From Phycisphaerales bacterium (GTDB taxonomy: Bacteria > Planctomycetota > Phycisphaerae > Phycisphaerales > UBA1924), in the NCBI GenBank assembly GCA_016764015.1, contig JAESSR010000066.1, forward strand, positions 1 through 14,790: a stretch of 14,790 nt of DNA. The letters run 5' to 3'. The translations under genes were made by a program, and so were the position numbers. Shown one piece after another: positions 6,669 through 13,202 of the stretch (its first letter is position 1; every line of letters begins with the position of its first letter). The notes beneath the pieces are model-generated. The model did no database searches and was not told the DNA's origin. It saw only the letters and a program-made list of their open reading frames with translations.

Positions 6669-8120
6669 TCAATCGCTCGCACCAATAGTGAGCTCTGAGA
6701 CCGCTGCAGGTTTGGCTGCTTCAATATGCAGGCGCTGAGTGCGATGCTCCGACCAATCCTTGACGAGTAAATCCGGCGAGTTTGGTGAAGTGTGCGTCCG
6801 GATAATATCGTACTTCGTATCACGCTGTGCAGGGATAAACCCAGCGTTGCGGATGAGTCGGCACAAGACTGGTTCGTCGAGGCAGTAGGTTGTGCCAGCC
6901 GACGACACAACATTCTCTTCCATCATCACCGAGCCCATGTCGTTGGCGCCGTAGTTGAGGGCGACTTGCCCGATGTGCGGGCCCATCGTCACCCAGCTCG
7001 AGCCGATGGTGTAGATGTTGTCGAGCATGAGCCGACTGACTGCCTGTGTCCGCAGGTATTCGGTCGAGCCTGCCAGACGCAAGCGACGCCCGAAGTTTGG
7101 ATCGCCGTCTTTGGTGCCGGTGCCCGCGAGGTTGGCGATGGCATCGCCAGGGAACGGTGCGTTGTTTTCAAGGTCTTCTTTGGTGGGCCAGTGGGGGAGT
7201 CGGCCCAGTGCGGTGTTGTCGGGCTGGAAGGGCCAAGAGTGGAATCCGAGGTAGTGCCCGCCGGTCTCTGGGTTTTTGATGGATGGATCGCTAGCGATTT
7301 GTGTCGGGATTTGCCCGGTGCCGAAGTCGGCGATCGCTTTGTCTTGCCAATGGCGAACCATGTGCATGTGATGGATGCGATCGGCGTAGCCTTCGATATG
7401 CCCATACATCATTGATGCCGATGTGAACATGCCTAGCGAGTGAGCGGCATACATGACTTCGAGCCAGGCGTTCATATCGCACTTGCCCATGCCGATCTTA
7501 GAGCGGACTGCGGGTGCGAAGATCTCGCCGCCGCCGCCGGGGAGTGAACCCATGCCGGCGTCTTTGAGCTTGATGAGCACCCAGCGAACTTTTTCAATCA
7601 GGGTTAGGCCGGGAGGGTCAAAGAAGTTGACGAACTCGATAAGTTCTGGTGGCGAGAAGGCATGGATCTTGACATGCGGGAATCGTTCGCGGATGCCGTT
7701 GAGGAGTTCGAGATACCAATCGAGCCCGAGCGCGGGGTTCATGCCGCCTTGCATGAGGATTTGTGTGCCTCCGATGTCGGAGAGTTCTTGAACTTTTTGG
7801 TAGAGTTCGTCGTATTCGAGTGTGTATGCGTCGTGCTCGTCGCCTTTGCGTTTGAATGCACAGAAGATGCACTTAGCGGTGCAGATGTTGGTGTAGTTGA
7901 TGTTGCGATCGATGATGTAGCTGCGGACATGGTCGCCGTGAAGTGATCGGCATCGTGCGTCTGCGTATCGGCCTAGCGTGTGGAGCGGGGCGTTTGTGAG
8001 GAGTTCGAGCCCTTGCTCGACGGTGAGCCGAGCGTTGCCAGATGAGACCGCAGCGAGCAAGCCGGGATCGGTCGCTTCATGGGTTGGGTGCTCGGGCAAT
8101 GGCTGATAGATGGTGGTCAT
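6669..8120 (-). CDS. mqnC: Cyclic dehypoxanthinyl futalosine synthase (radical SAM)
   Basis: This 483-residue radical SAM enzyme of the futalosine pathway cyclises dehypoxanthinyl futalosine, a step toward menaquinone. Seen: SYIIDRNINYTNIC (67-80) and the CxxxCxxC iron-sulfur motif with Cys80, Cys84 and Cys87, GGTQILMQGG (117-126), HAFSPPE (153-159), GGGGEI (195-200), SWPFQPDNT (295-303), SWVTMGPHIGQ (375-385) and MMEENVVSSAG (399-409). The IDRNINYTN wording and the C-terminal blocks distinguish MqnC from the related MqnE and CofH. The protein is about 100 residues longer than the usual roughly 370, with apparent insertions around 275-290 and 304-350 and a C-terminal extension after about 442. 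A TTGCCA/TATAAT promoter lies about 50 bp upstream. No other mqn genes are in the window. Confidence 0.93.
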   Translation of the reverse strand: MTTIYQPLPEHPTHEATDPGLLAAVSSGNARLTVEQGLELLTNAPLHTLGRYADARCRSLHGDHVRSYIIDRNINYTNICTAKCIFCAFKRKGDEHDAYTLEYDELYQKVQELSDIGGTQILMQGGMNPALGLDWYLELLNGIRERFPHVKIHAFSPPELIEFVNFFDPPGLTLIEKVRWVLIKLKDAGMGSLPGGGGEIFAPAVRSKIGMGKCDMNAWLEVMYAAHSLGMFTSASMMYGHIEGYADRIHHMHMVRHWQDKAIADFGTGQIPTQIASDPSIKNPETGGHYLGFHSWPFQPDNTALGRLPHWPTKEDLENNAPFPGDAIANLAGTGTKDGDPNFGRRLRLAGSTEYLRTQAVSRLMLDNIYTIGSSWVTMGPHIGQVALNYGANDMGSVMMEENVVSSAGTTYCLDEPVLCRLIRNAGFIPAQRDTKYDIIRTHTSPNSPDLLVKDWSEHRTQRLHIEAAKPAAVSELTIGASD

Positions 8121-8168
8121 GATATGGCTCTCGTCTGATGCACAATCAGGATTTCAATGATTGCTGAA

Positions 8169-8197
8169 ATTATACGCATCGGTGGTCGTGGTGGCAA
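8169..8197 (-). promoter_or_regulatory. Predicted sigma70-type promoter of mqnC
   Basis: On the minus strand TTGCCA (8197-8192) and TATAAT (8174-8169) are separated by exactly 17 bp. The -10 is a perfect consensus and the -35 matches at five of six positions. Transcription would start near 8162, giving a leader of about 40 bases before the ATG at 8120. Element B begins 20 bp upstream of the -35. Confidence 0.6.
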
Positions 8198-8216
8198 ACC
8201 GAAAACTGCCCAAAGA

Positions 8217-8310
8217 GGGTGCCACTATTTGCAGTCTTCGGCGCAGTAGTGCCCTCTGGCTGTTCGTGCCAAGACACTACTGCGCTGCTTTGCAGCGAGT
8301 AGTGGCACCC
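8217..8310. repeat. 94-bp twin-hairpin repeat element B (inverted relative to C)
   Basis: The element starts GGGTGCCACT and ends AGTGGCACCC, a perfect 10-bp terminal inverted repeat. Its reverse complement aligns without gaps to element C: about 63 of 74 outer bases match, while the central 20 bases do not. The right half folds as CACTACTGCGCTGC-TTT-GCAGCGAGTAGTG (8275-8304), a near-perfect stem with one bulge. The left half forms a weaker hairpin around AGTCTTC. It lies between the divergent mqnC and ATP-grasp genes. Confidence 0.9.
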
Positions 8311-8333
8311 GGCAGCGTAGACTCTGTCCCTAC

Positions 8334-8340
8334 AGGAGGA
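8334..8340 (+). promoter_or_regulatory. Shine-Dalgarno site of the ATP-grasp gene
   Basis: AGGAGGA lies six bases before ATG 8347. It rules out the longer open frame that begins with TTG at 8161, which would read through element B and the mqnC promoter. Confidence 0.8.
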
Positions 8341-8346
8341 AGATCC

Positions 8347-9207
8347 ATGAAGATTGCCTATGTGAGTTGTGCGGCATTGCCCGAAGTAGATATTGATGAG
8401 CAGCCTTTGGTTGAGGCGTTGGTCAAAGCCGGGCATGAGCCGGTCGTGGCGGCGTGGGATGATGATTCTGTTGATTGGGCAAGCTTTGATGTCGCGATCG
8501 TGCGGGCGACTTGGAACTACGCGATGAAGGTGGAAGCGTTCGAGGCGTGGATCGATCGGGTTGATGGTTTGACGAAGCTTCTCAACTCAAAGGCGACGCT
8601 CAAATGGAACTTGCATAAGGAATATCTGTGTGAGTTGAGCGACGCGGGCGTGCCGATCATTCCTTCGGTGTTTGTGGATCGGTATATGTCGCTTGATGTT
8701 GAAGAAGTTGTTGAACTTGAAGGGTGGTCGAAGATTGTGATCAAGCCGACGGTGTCGGCGGGTTCGTTTGGGACCAAGAGCTTTGATCTGGCGGCCGGTG
8801 ATGGCGAGGCGGCGCAAGCATTCTTTGATGAAATGATCGCGATGCGCGACATGATGATTCAGCGATACATGCCCAGCGTGGACACCGTCGGCGAGACAGC
8901 ATTGATTGTGATCGATGGCGAGCTGACCCATGCCATCGAAAAACGCCCACGGTTTGATGACCAAGATGAAGAAGTGTATCTGCGCGAGGACATCAGCGAT
9001 GAAATGCGTATGTTTGTAAAAAAAGTGCTCGATGCGGCTGGCAAAGAGCACTTGTATGCGAGGGTGGATGTGATGCCCGATGATGACGGGGTGTTGTTGC
9101 TCTCAGAGCTTGAACTGCTCGAGCCTTCGCTGTTTTTTCCGTATTGCACTCACGCGGTTGATGCGTTTGTGCAAGGCATTGGAAAGTATGCGCCCGTGCG
9201 GGAGTGA
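8347..9207 (+). CDS. ATP-grasp domain protein of unknown substrate
   Basis: This 286-residue protein looks like the RimK/glutathione-synthetase-like ATP-grasp group, which form amide bonds through an acyl-phosphate intermediate. Seen: an N-terminal pre-ATP-grasp part with DVAIVRATWNY (48-58) and TKLLNSKATLKWNLHKEYL (76-94), the ATP-binding lysine and flexible loop in IKPTVSAGSFGT (132-143), GETAL (182-186), ARVDV (238-242), and the metal-binding ELELLEPSLFF (254-264). The middle segment after THAIEKRP (194-201) is unusually acidic and differs from the basic GDFRVQ-type motif I expect there in close relatives. Substrate is unknown and the neighbours give no clue. It stands alone, flanked by element B, and its stop is 3 bp from the convergent small-membrane-protein gene. 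Confidence 0.82.
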   Translation: MKIAYVSCAALPEVDIDEQPLVEALVKAGHEPVVAAWDDDSVDWASFDVAIVRATWNYAMKVEAFEAWIDRVDGLTKLLNSKATLKWNLHKEYLCELSDAGVPIIPSVFVDRYMSLDVEEVVELEGWSKIVIKPTVSAGSFGTKSFDLAAGDGEAAQAFFDEMIAMRDMMIQRYMPSVDTVGETALIVIDGELTHAIEKRPRFDDQDEEVYLREDISDEMRMFVKKVLDAAGKEHLYARVDVMPDDDGVLLLSELELLEPSLFFPYCTHAVDAFVQGIGKYAPVRE

Positions 9208-9210
9208 TCG

Positions 9211-9417
9211 TTATTCTTCGGAGGACTCGCTGTCGTCCGAGTTGGTTTTTTTCCCTTTTATGAGTTTGCCAATGAGTCCTGCGAACACAATGCCCCCGGT
9301 GACCGTCATTCCTGAGGCGAGGAACATATGGATATCGAGTGCATGAGCGAGTTCATTTGAAAGCCAAGCCGCAAACCAAAGAATCAGAATTGCAGTTATC
9401 AACTCGACGAGGTTCAT
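9211..9417 (-). CDS. Small membrane protein coupled to the sodium symporter
   Basis: This 68-residue protein has two hydrophobic segments (about 3-20 and 34-53) and a hydrophilic tail of Lys followed by Asp/Ser/Glu. Its ATG overlaps the symporter stop codon by four bases (ATGA), which points to coupled translation and a shared complex. The tail is likely cytoplasmic. No family is recognised. Small helical partners are known for some sodium:solute symporters (YhdT with PanF, YjcH with ActP), but no sequence relation to either is claimed. It converges with the ATP-grasp gene with 3 bp between stop codons, so no terminator fits between them. Confidence 0.75.
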   Translation of the reverse strand: MNLVELITAILILWFAAWLSNELAHALDIHMFLASGMTVTGGIVFAGLIGKLIKGKKTNSDDSESSEE

Positions 9418-10982
9418 GATTCCTTGCCTGTTTTGGCAAACTCAAGATCTTCTTTGACGCCTTCGAGGTTTGCTTGGCCTTTCTTATCGAGCAGCGAGAC
9501 CACGATGGCCACCGTGAACCCGACGATAAAGGATGGCAAGATGACATCCAATGAGCCGAGATAGTCCGCGATTTGTTCGAGCTTAATCGCAATGAGTATT
9601 TTGCCCGCGGCAAACTTGAAGAAGAGCACACTGACGAGCCCAGCAATCATCGAGAGCTTGGCCGCGTTGGCGGTGAACTTCGACCAGTACAGCGAGAGGA
9701 TCATCGTTGGGCAGAAGGTCGCAGCGATGCCAGACCAGCCGAAGATAATGATCCAGAATATCTTCGAGTTGCCCTCAAATCTCAGCAAGATCATCCCAAT
9801 GAGGAAGGCGATGAACGCGAGAATCAAAGTGAGGATTCGGCTCGTCGACATCAGTTGCTTGTCGGTCATCTCAGGGTGCTTGGTTTTCTGCCAATAGTCC
9901 CGAACGGCGGCACTCGATGCGAGCACCAAGAGCGAGTCGATTGTTGACATGATTGCACTGAGCACCATCGCGATGTACACCCCGGCAAAGAACGCCGGCA
10001 TCAATGTCATGGCCATCACTGGGAGGACGGTTTCTGAATCGAGTCCGATTTCTTTGGAAAGCAATGCCCGCCCGACGATCCCGATGAGTACCGCGCCTGA
10101 GTCTGCCAAAATAGTCCATACGACTGCGGTGATCGTGCCGGGGAGAATAGATTTTTCACTTTTCATCGAGATGTATCGTACAAAGATCTGAGGCGAGCCC
10201 CAGAACCCAATCCCGATCGCGGCAAGCCCGACAATACCAAAGATGGTGCCTGCGCTCCAGCCGCCGGTCGATGGTGGGATGATCCCGTCGGCACCTGCTT
10301 CGCCTGGCCCGTGCATGGTGAGCAGATGTGGGTCAATTGATCGGAGTGCTTCGACAACATTGGTGACGCCTCCGATTTCCATAAGCCCGACAATGGGGAG
10401 CACGACGAGTCCGAGGACCATGAGTGAGCCTTGGAAGATGTCCGACCAGACCACGGCGGTGAAGCCGCCTTGGGTGATGTAAATCAGCACGATGGCAAAT
10501 CCGATGATGGCACCGATGTACGGGTTGAGTCCTAAGAAATCAAAGAACGCGCCGCCCGAGGCGAAGACTTGTGCGCCGGCGTAGATAGGCACAAAGAGAA
10601 GTAGCGCCCCAGCCGCGATCAGTCGGAGCCAGTGCCCTGTATCGCGGAATCGAGATTCGAGGTAGTCGGGGACGGTGATGGAGTCGTATTGGTCGGTGAG
10701 TCGTTTGAATCTGCGTGCCATAAAAAGCCACGCACCCCCGACGCCGATGACTTCACCAACAACGACCCAGAAGGCTTGGACGCCGAGCGCAAAGCCCATG
10801 CCGGTGAGCCCGAGGAGAAGCCAGGCGGATTCGCCGGTTGCTCTTGCAGAGAATGCGACCGCTAAGAACCCGAGCTTCTTGCCTCCGACAAAGTAGTCCT
10901 TAATATCGTTCATCTGCTTCGATGCGACAAACCCGATGATGAGCAGGATGATGCCGTACATGGCGACGGCGATGATTTTCAT
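9414..10982 (-). CDS. Sodium:solute symporter (SSS family, PutP-like)
   Basis: This 522-residue inner-membrane protein has about 13 hydrophobic segments, the usual length and topology of the SSS family, which import organic solutes with sodium. Seen: FSARATGESAWLLLGLTGMGF (44-64), aligning with the substrate- and sodium-site region of PutP, SITVPDYLESRF (101-112), the family signature GGFTAVVWSDIFQGSL (172-187), and SAIMSTIDSLLVLASSA (342-358), where Ser346 and Thr347 sit where PutP binds sodium. Overall wording is closest to sodium/proline symporters, but substrate cannot be fixed from sequence alone. The start at 10982 has no good ribosome binding site. A four-base overlap links it to a 68-residue membrane protein. 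Confidence 0.9.
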   Translation of the reverse strand: MKIIAVAMYGIILLIIGFVASKQMNDIKDYFVGGKKLGFLAVAFSARATGESAWLLLGLTGMGFALGVQAFWVVVGEVIGVGGAWLFMARRFKRLTDQYDSITVPDYLESRFRDTGHWLRLIAAGALLLFVPIYAGAQVFASGGAFFDFLGLNPYIGAIIGFAIVLIYITQGGFTAVVWSDIFQGSLMVLGLVVLPIVGLMEIGGVTNVVEALRSIDPHLLTMHGPGEAGADGIIPPSTGGWSAGTIFGIVGLAAIGIGFWGSPQIFVRYISMKSEKSILPGTITAVVWTILADSGAVLIGIVGRALLSKEIGLDSETVLPVMAMTLMPAFFAGVYIAMVLSAIMSTIDSLLVLASSAAVRDYWQKTKHPEMTDKQLMSTSRILTLILAFIAFLIGMILLRFEGNSKIFWIIIFGWSGIAATFCPTMILSLYWSKFTANAAKLSMIAGLVSVLFFKFAAGKILIAIKLEQIADYLGSLDVILPSFIVGFTVAIVVSLLDKKGQANLEGVKEDLEFAKTGKES

Positions 10983-11003
10983 AAGTGTGTCAGTATCGAT
11001 GGG

Positions 11004-11016
11004 GCACCTCCGGTGC
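11004..11016. other. Small hairpin in the symporter leader
   Basis: GCACC-TCC-GGTGC is a perfect 5-bp stem 22-34 bases upstream of the symporter ATG, in the presumed 5' leader. Read on the minus strand, its loop contains GGA within CGGAGG. It could modulate translation, but nothing else supports this. Confidence 0.25.
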
Positions 11017-11044
11017 GTGCTCGGTTGGGTTGGTCAGAGGTTCC

Positions 11045-11074
11045 ACCATACCCGATTTGCAATGATTCACGCAA
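11045..11074 (-). promoter_or_regulatory. Possible promoter of the symporter gene
   Basis: The minus strand has TTGCGT (11074-11069), an 18-bp spacer and TATGGT (11050-11045) in the 107-bp gap between xer and the symporter. Both hexamers are imperfect, so this is only a candidate. Confidence 0.3.
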
Positions 11075-11089
11075 CCGGATATGCCGGGT

Positions 11090-12061
11090 TTATCCGCGAG
11101 GATGTAGGTTTTTGATGGTGTCGCGGAGTTTGGTGCGATCGACATGCGTGTAAATCTGTGTCGTGGTGATATCGGCATGCCCGAGCAACTCTTGGACAAT
11201 CCGTAAATCTGCACCGCCCATAAGCAGATGCGTCGCAAACGAATGACGGAGCATGTGCGGATGAGCTTTGCCCAGCCCTGCAACTTTGGCCCAGTGTTTC
11301 ACTATCTGCCATACACGCACACGCTCGATCGGTCGACCCGTCCGTGAAAGAAACAGTTTGCCTTGATCTCGTCGATCTCCCGCCCGCTCGGCAGTAATCA
11401 GCATCGGTCGGCACTCGTCCATATATTGAGCAAGTGCCCTGCGGGCAGGTTTTCCCATAGGCACCAGCCGATGCTTGTCGCCCTTGCCCAGCACACGAAC
11501 CACGCCGAGCTTTTCGATGATGTCCATGAGCCCAATGGTGCCCACTTCACTGGCGCGTAAACCCGACGCATACATCAGCTCAAGAATCGCACGATCCCGC
11601 ATCCACAACGGCGGCATCCCCTTGGTTGGTTTTTCAGGTGGGCACGGAGCAGTAAGTAGTTTTCGCATCTGTCCGGGTGTGAGCACGCCGGGGAGTTTTT
11701 TCCACTTCGTTGGCATGTCGAGATGATCCGCCGGATTATCCTCGATCTTCCCATTTGCCAACAGCCATCGATAGAACACCTTGGTCGTTGCTAGCCGACG
11801 AGAGATCGTGCTCGATGCGTACCCGCGATCGGCGGTCATTGATCTCACCTGGGCGATCAGCGCATCGGGCGTCGTGTGCACAACATCATCTATGCCCTGT
11901 TCCTGCAGATTGAGCAGCAGCGATTCGAGGTCGCGCGAATATGCTTCAATAGACGCCGGCATCAACCCGCACTCGATCCTCAAAAAGATAATAAATCCCC
12001 GCCGAACGATTTGCATCTGTTCGTTGAGTTGATCGATCCGGATTTGTGAGGCGCTGGGCAC
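11090..12061 (-). CDS. Tyrosine recombinase of the XerC/XerD type
   Basis: This 323-residue protein has the SAM-like core-binding domain (about 15-110) and a C-terminal catalytic domain. All catalytic residues are present: Arg169 in ASGLRASE, Lys196 in GKGDKHR, His269 and Arg272 in HMLRHSFATH, His295 in LLGHADI and the nucleophile Tyr304 in TQIYTHVD. The wording matches chromosomal Xer recombinases, which resolve chromosome dimers at dif, rather than phage integrases; whether it is XerC or XerD cannot be settled here. It is about 25 residues longer than E. coli XerD, with extra sequence at the N-terminus and around 140-152. The start used is GTG at 12061; the ATG at residue 16 is an alternative. 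No integron, phage genes or obvious dif site lie nearby, but repeat element C is 48 bp upstream. Confidence 0.9.
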   Translation of the reverse strand: MPSASQIRIDQLNEQMQIVRRGFIIFLRIECGLMPASIEAYSRDLESLLLNLQEQGIDDVVHTTPDALIAQVRSMTADRGYASSTISRRLATTKVFYRWLLANGKIEDNPADHLDMPTKWKKLPGVLTPGQMRKLLTAPCPPEKPTKGMPPLWMRDRAILELMYASGLRASEVGTIGLMDIIEKLGVVRVLGKGDKHRLVPMGKPARRALAQYMDECRPMLITAERAGDRRDQGKLFLSRTGRPIERVRVWQIVKHWAKVAGLGKAHPHMLRHSFATHLLMGGADLRIVQELLGHADITTTQIYTHVDRTKLRDTIKNLHPRG

Positions 12062-12108
12062 ACGAAATATATCGGTTCATTGGGAGTTCATTGAATAATC
12101 CATACTCC

Positions 12109-12202
12109 GGGTGCCACTACTCGATGCGCAGCAGCGCAGTAGTGCTCTTTTGTATCGTAGAATAAGACACTACCGCGCCGAAGACGGCGAGCAGTGGCAC
12201 CC
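12109..12202. repeat. 94-bp twin-hairpin repeat element C (inverted relative to B)
   Basis: The ends are a perfect 10-bp inverted repeat, GGGTGCCACT and AGTGGCACCC. The left half folds as CACTACTCGATGC-GCA-GCAGCGCAGTAGTG with one bulge and one mismatch. The right half contains CGCCG-AAGA-CGGCG. The central bases (about 12149-12168) differ completely from element B, although total length is the same. It fills the gap between the stop of the unknown-function gene (12216) and the xer start (12061). Confidence 0.9.
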
Positions 12203-12215
12203 GAGCGAGAGTAAA

Positions 12216-13202
12216 CTACAGCAGGTTCAACGCTTTAAGATCGGCGAGGGGTTCGTCGAAGGAGCAACTGCCGTAGCTAGTAGCAAAGCCTTCGCGGACT
12301 CGCGCAAGCGACACGATCGGGAGCCTCAAATCACGCCATGAGACTTCTTCTTCGCCAAACACGAAGGCTTTGGGATCAGTCTCATCAAGCATCGCGATGG
12401 TTGTGTCAAGATCGAACCCCTTGATCGATCGCACGCAGGCGCCCGCGAGAAAGACATTGATAAAGCCGTGCATAGTGGCAACAGGTGCGTCATCTTCGTA
12501 GGTCAGTTTGTGTTCGGCTCGCATCGGATGATGCAGCCCGGCGGTGGCTTTGAACGGGACATCCGCAGCGTTGCATGCGTGCATGAACTTGGCGATGTCA
12601 GTGGTCGTTGGGATGAGATCGGGTGTGACACCGCCGCACCGGATTTTGGCAGCCGCCTGGTTGCCCGCGATCGCCGCGATGAATCCACGTGGGTCGCCGC
12701 CGAAGATGGCATCGCTGGGGAGTTCAAATGCTGGCGCGATCATCGCAGGGAGGATGTCCATGATTTCATCGACATCGCTCGGAGCATCAAGCTTCATTTC
12801 GATGACATCGACCATCGCCAACCCGTGCTCTTCTTTGTCATGGTGCTCGTTGAACTTGTAGATTTCTTCGAGGTTTTCTTCGAGATTTCCGACGATAATG
12901 GCGGAGATTTGCCAGGGGTCTTGCATGTCTGCGTTTTCACGATACCCGCTCGTTGCGTAGGTGCCGGGCATGACGACCGCTGCATGCTTGGAGAGTTCTT
13001 CAAGCCGAGGCACGGTGCAAATGAATCGTGAGAGGAACTGTTCATGCTCGCTGCGGAGGTATTTGGCGTAGTTTTCGACCGCCGTCTCCATCGGGAGTTT
13101 GCTCGGGGGGAATAAGCCGGCGTAGTCAATGAGCCCGGTCATGAGGGTTTCGATGGTTCGGAGAGTGTGCGTCATGTCTGAGTTCTCATTTGGTGTGTTC
13201 AT
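12216..13202 (-). CDS. Conserved protein of unknown function
   Basis: The protein has 328 residues from the ATG at 13202. That start overlaps the hydrolase gene by 17 bases; the ATG at 13175, ten bases after the hydrolase stop codon, is equally plausible and gives 319 residues. Conserved-looking blocks are LIDYAGLFPPSKLPM (24-38), SRFICTVPRLEEL (58-70), AKIRCGGVTP (185-194), PFKATAGLHHPMR (216-228) and MHGFINVFLAG (244-254). The alternation of hydrophobic strands and helices suggests a TIM-barrel-like alpha/beta fold, and the paired histidines after FKATAG could be part of an active site. I recall this as a widespread uncharacterised bacterial family without an assigned reaction, so no function is claimed. 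It is cytoplasmic (no signal peptide) and probably co-transcribed with the hydrolase. Confidence 0.8.
   Translation of the reverse strand: MNTPNENSDMTHTLRTIETLMTGLIDYAGLFPPSKLPMETAVENYAKYLRSEHEQFLSRFICTVPRLEELSKHAAVVMPGTYATSGYRENADMQDPWQISAIIVGNLEENLEEIYKFNEHHDKEEHGLAMVDVIEMKLDAPSDVDEIMDILPAMIAPAFELPSDAIFGGDPRGFIAAIAGNQAAAKIRCGGVTPDLIPTTTDIAKFMHACNAADVPFKATAGLHHPMRAEHKLTYEDDAPVATMHGFINVFLAGACVRSIKGFDLDTTIAMLDETDPKAFVFGEEEVSWRDLRLPIVSLARVREGFATSYGSCSFDEPLADLKALNLL

Noticed and set aside
6792..7415. 207-codon open frame on the plus strand
   Set aside because: It lies wholly antisense to mqnC, whose motifs are unmistakable, and its translation has no recognisable motifs. Open antisense frames are common in this GC-skewed codon usage.
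8217..8310. Element B as a rho-independent terminator or riboswitch
   Set aside because: The hairpins lack a T-run on either strand, and the same structure recurs at 12109 beside unrelated genes, so it is better explained as a dispersed repeat.
11090..12202. Xer recombinase plus element C as an integrative element or integron
   Set aside because: There are no cargo genes, no attC-like array, no phage genes and no direct-repeat attachment sites; the sequence wording fits a housekeeping Xer protein.
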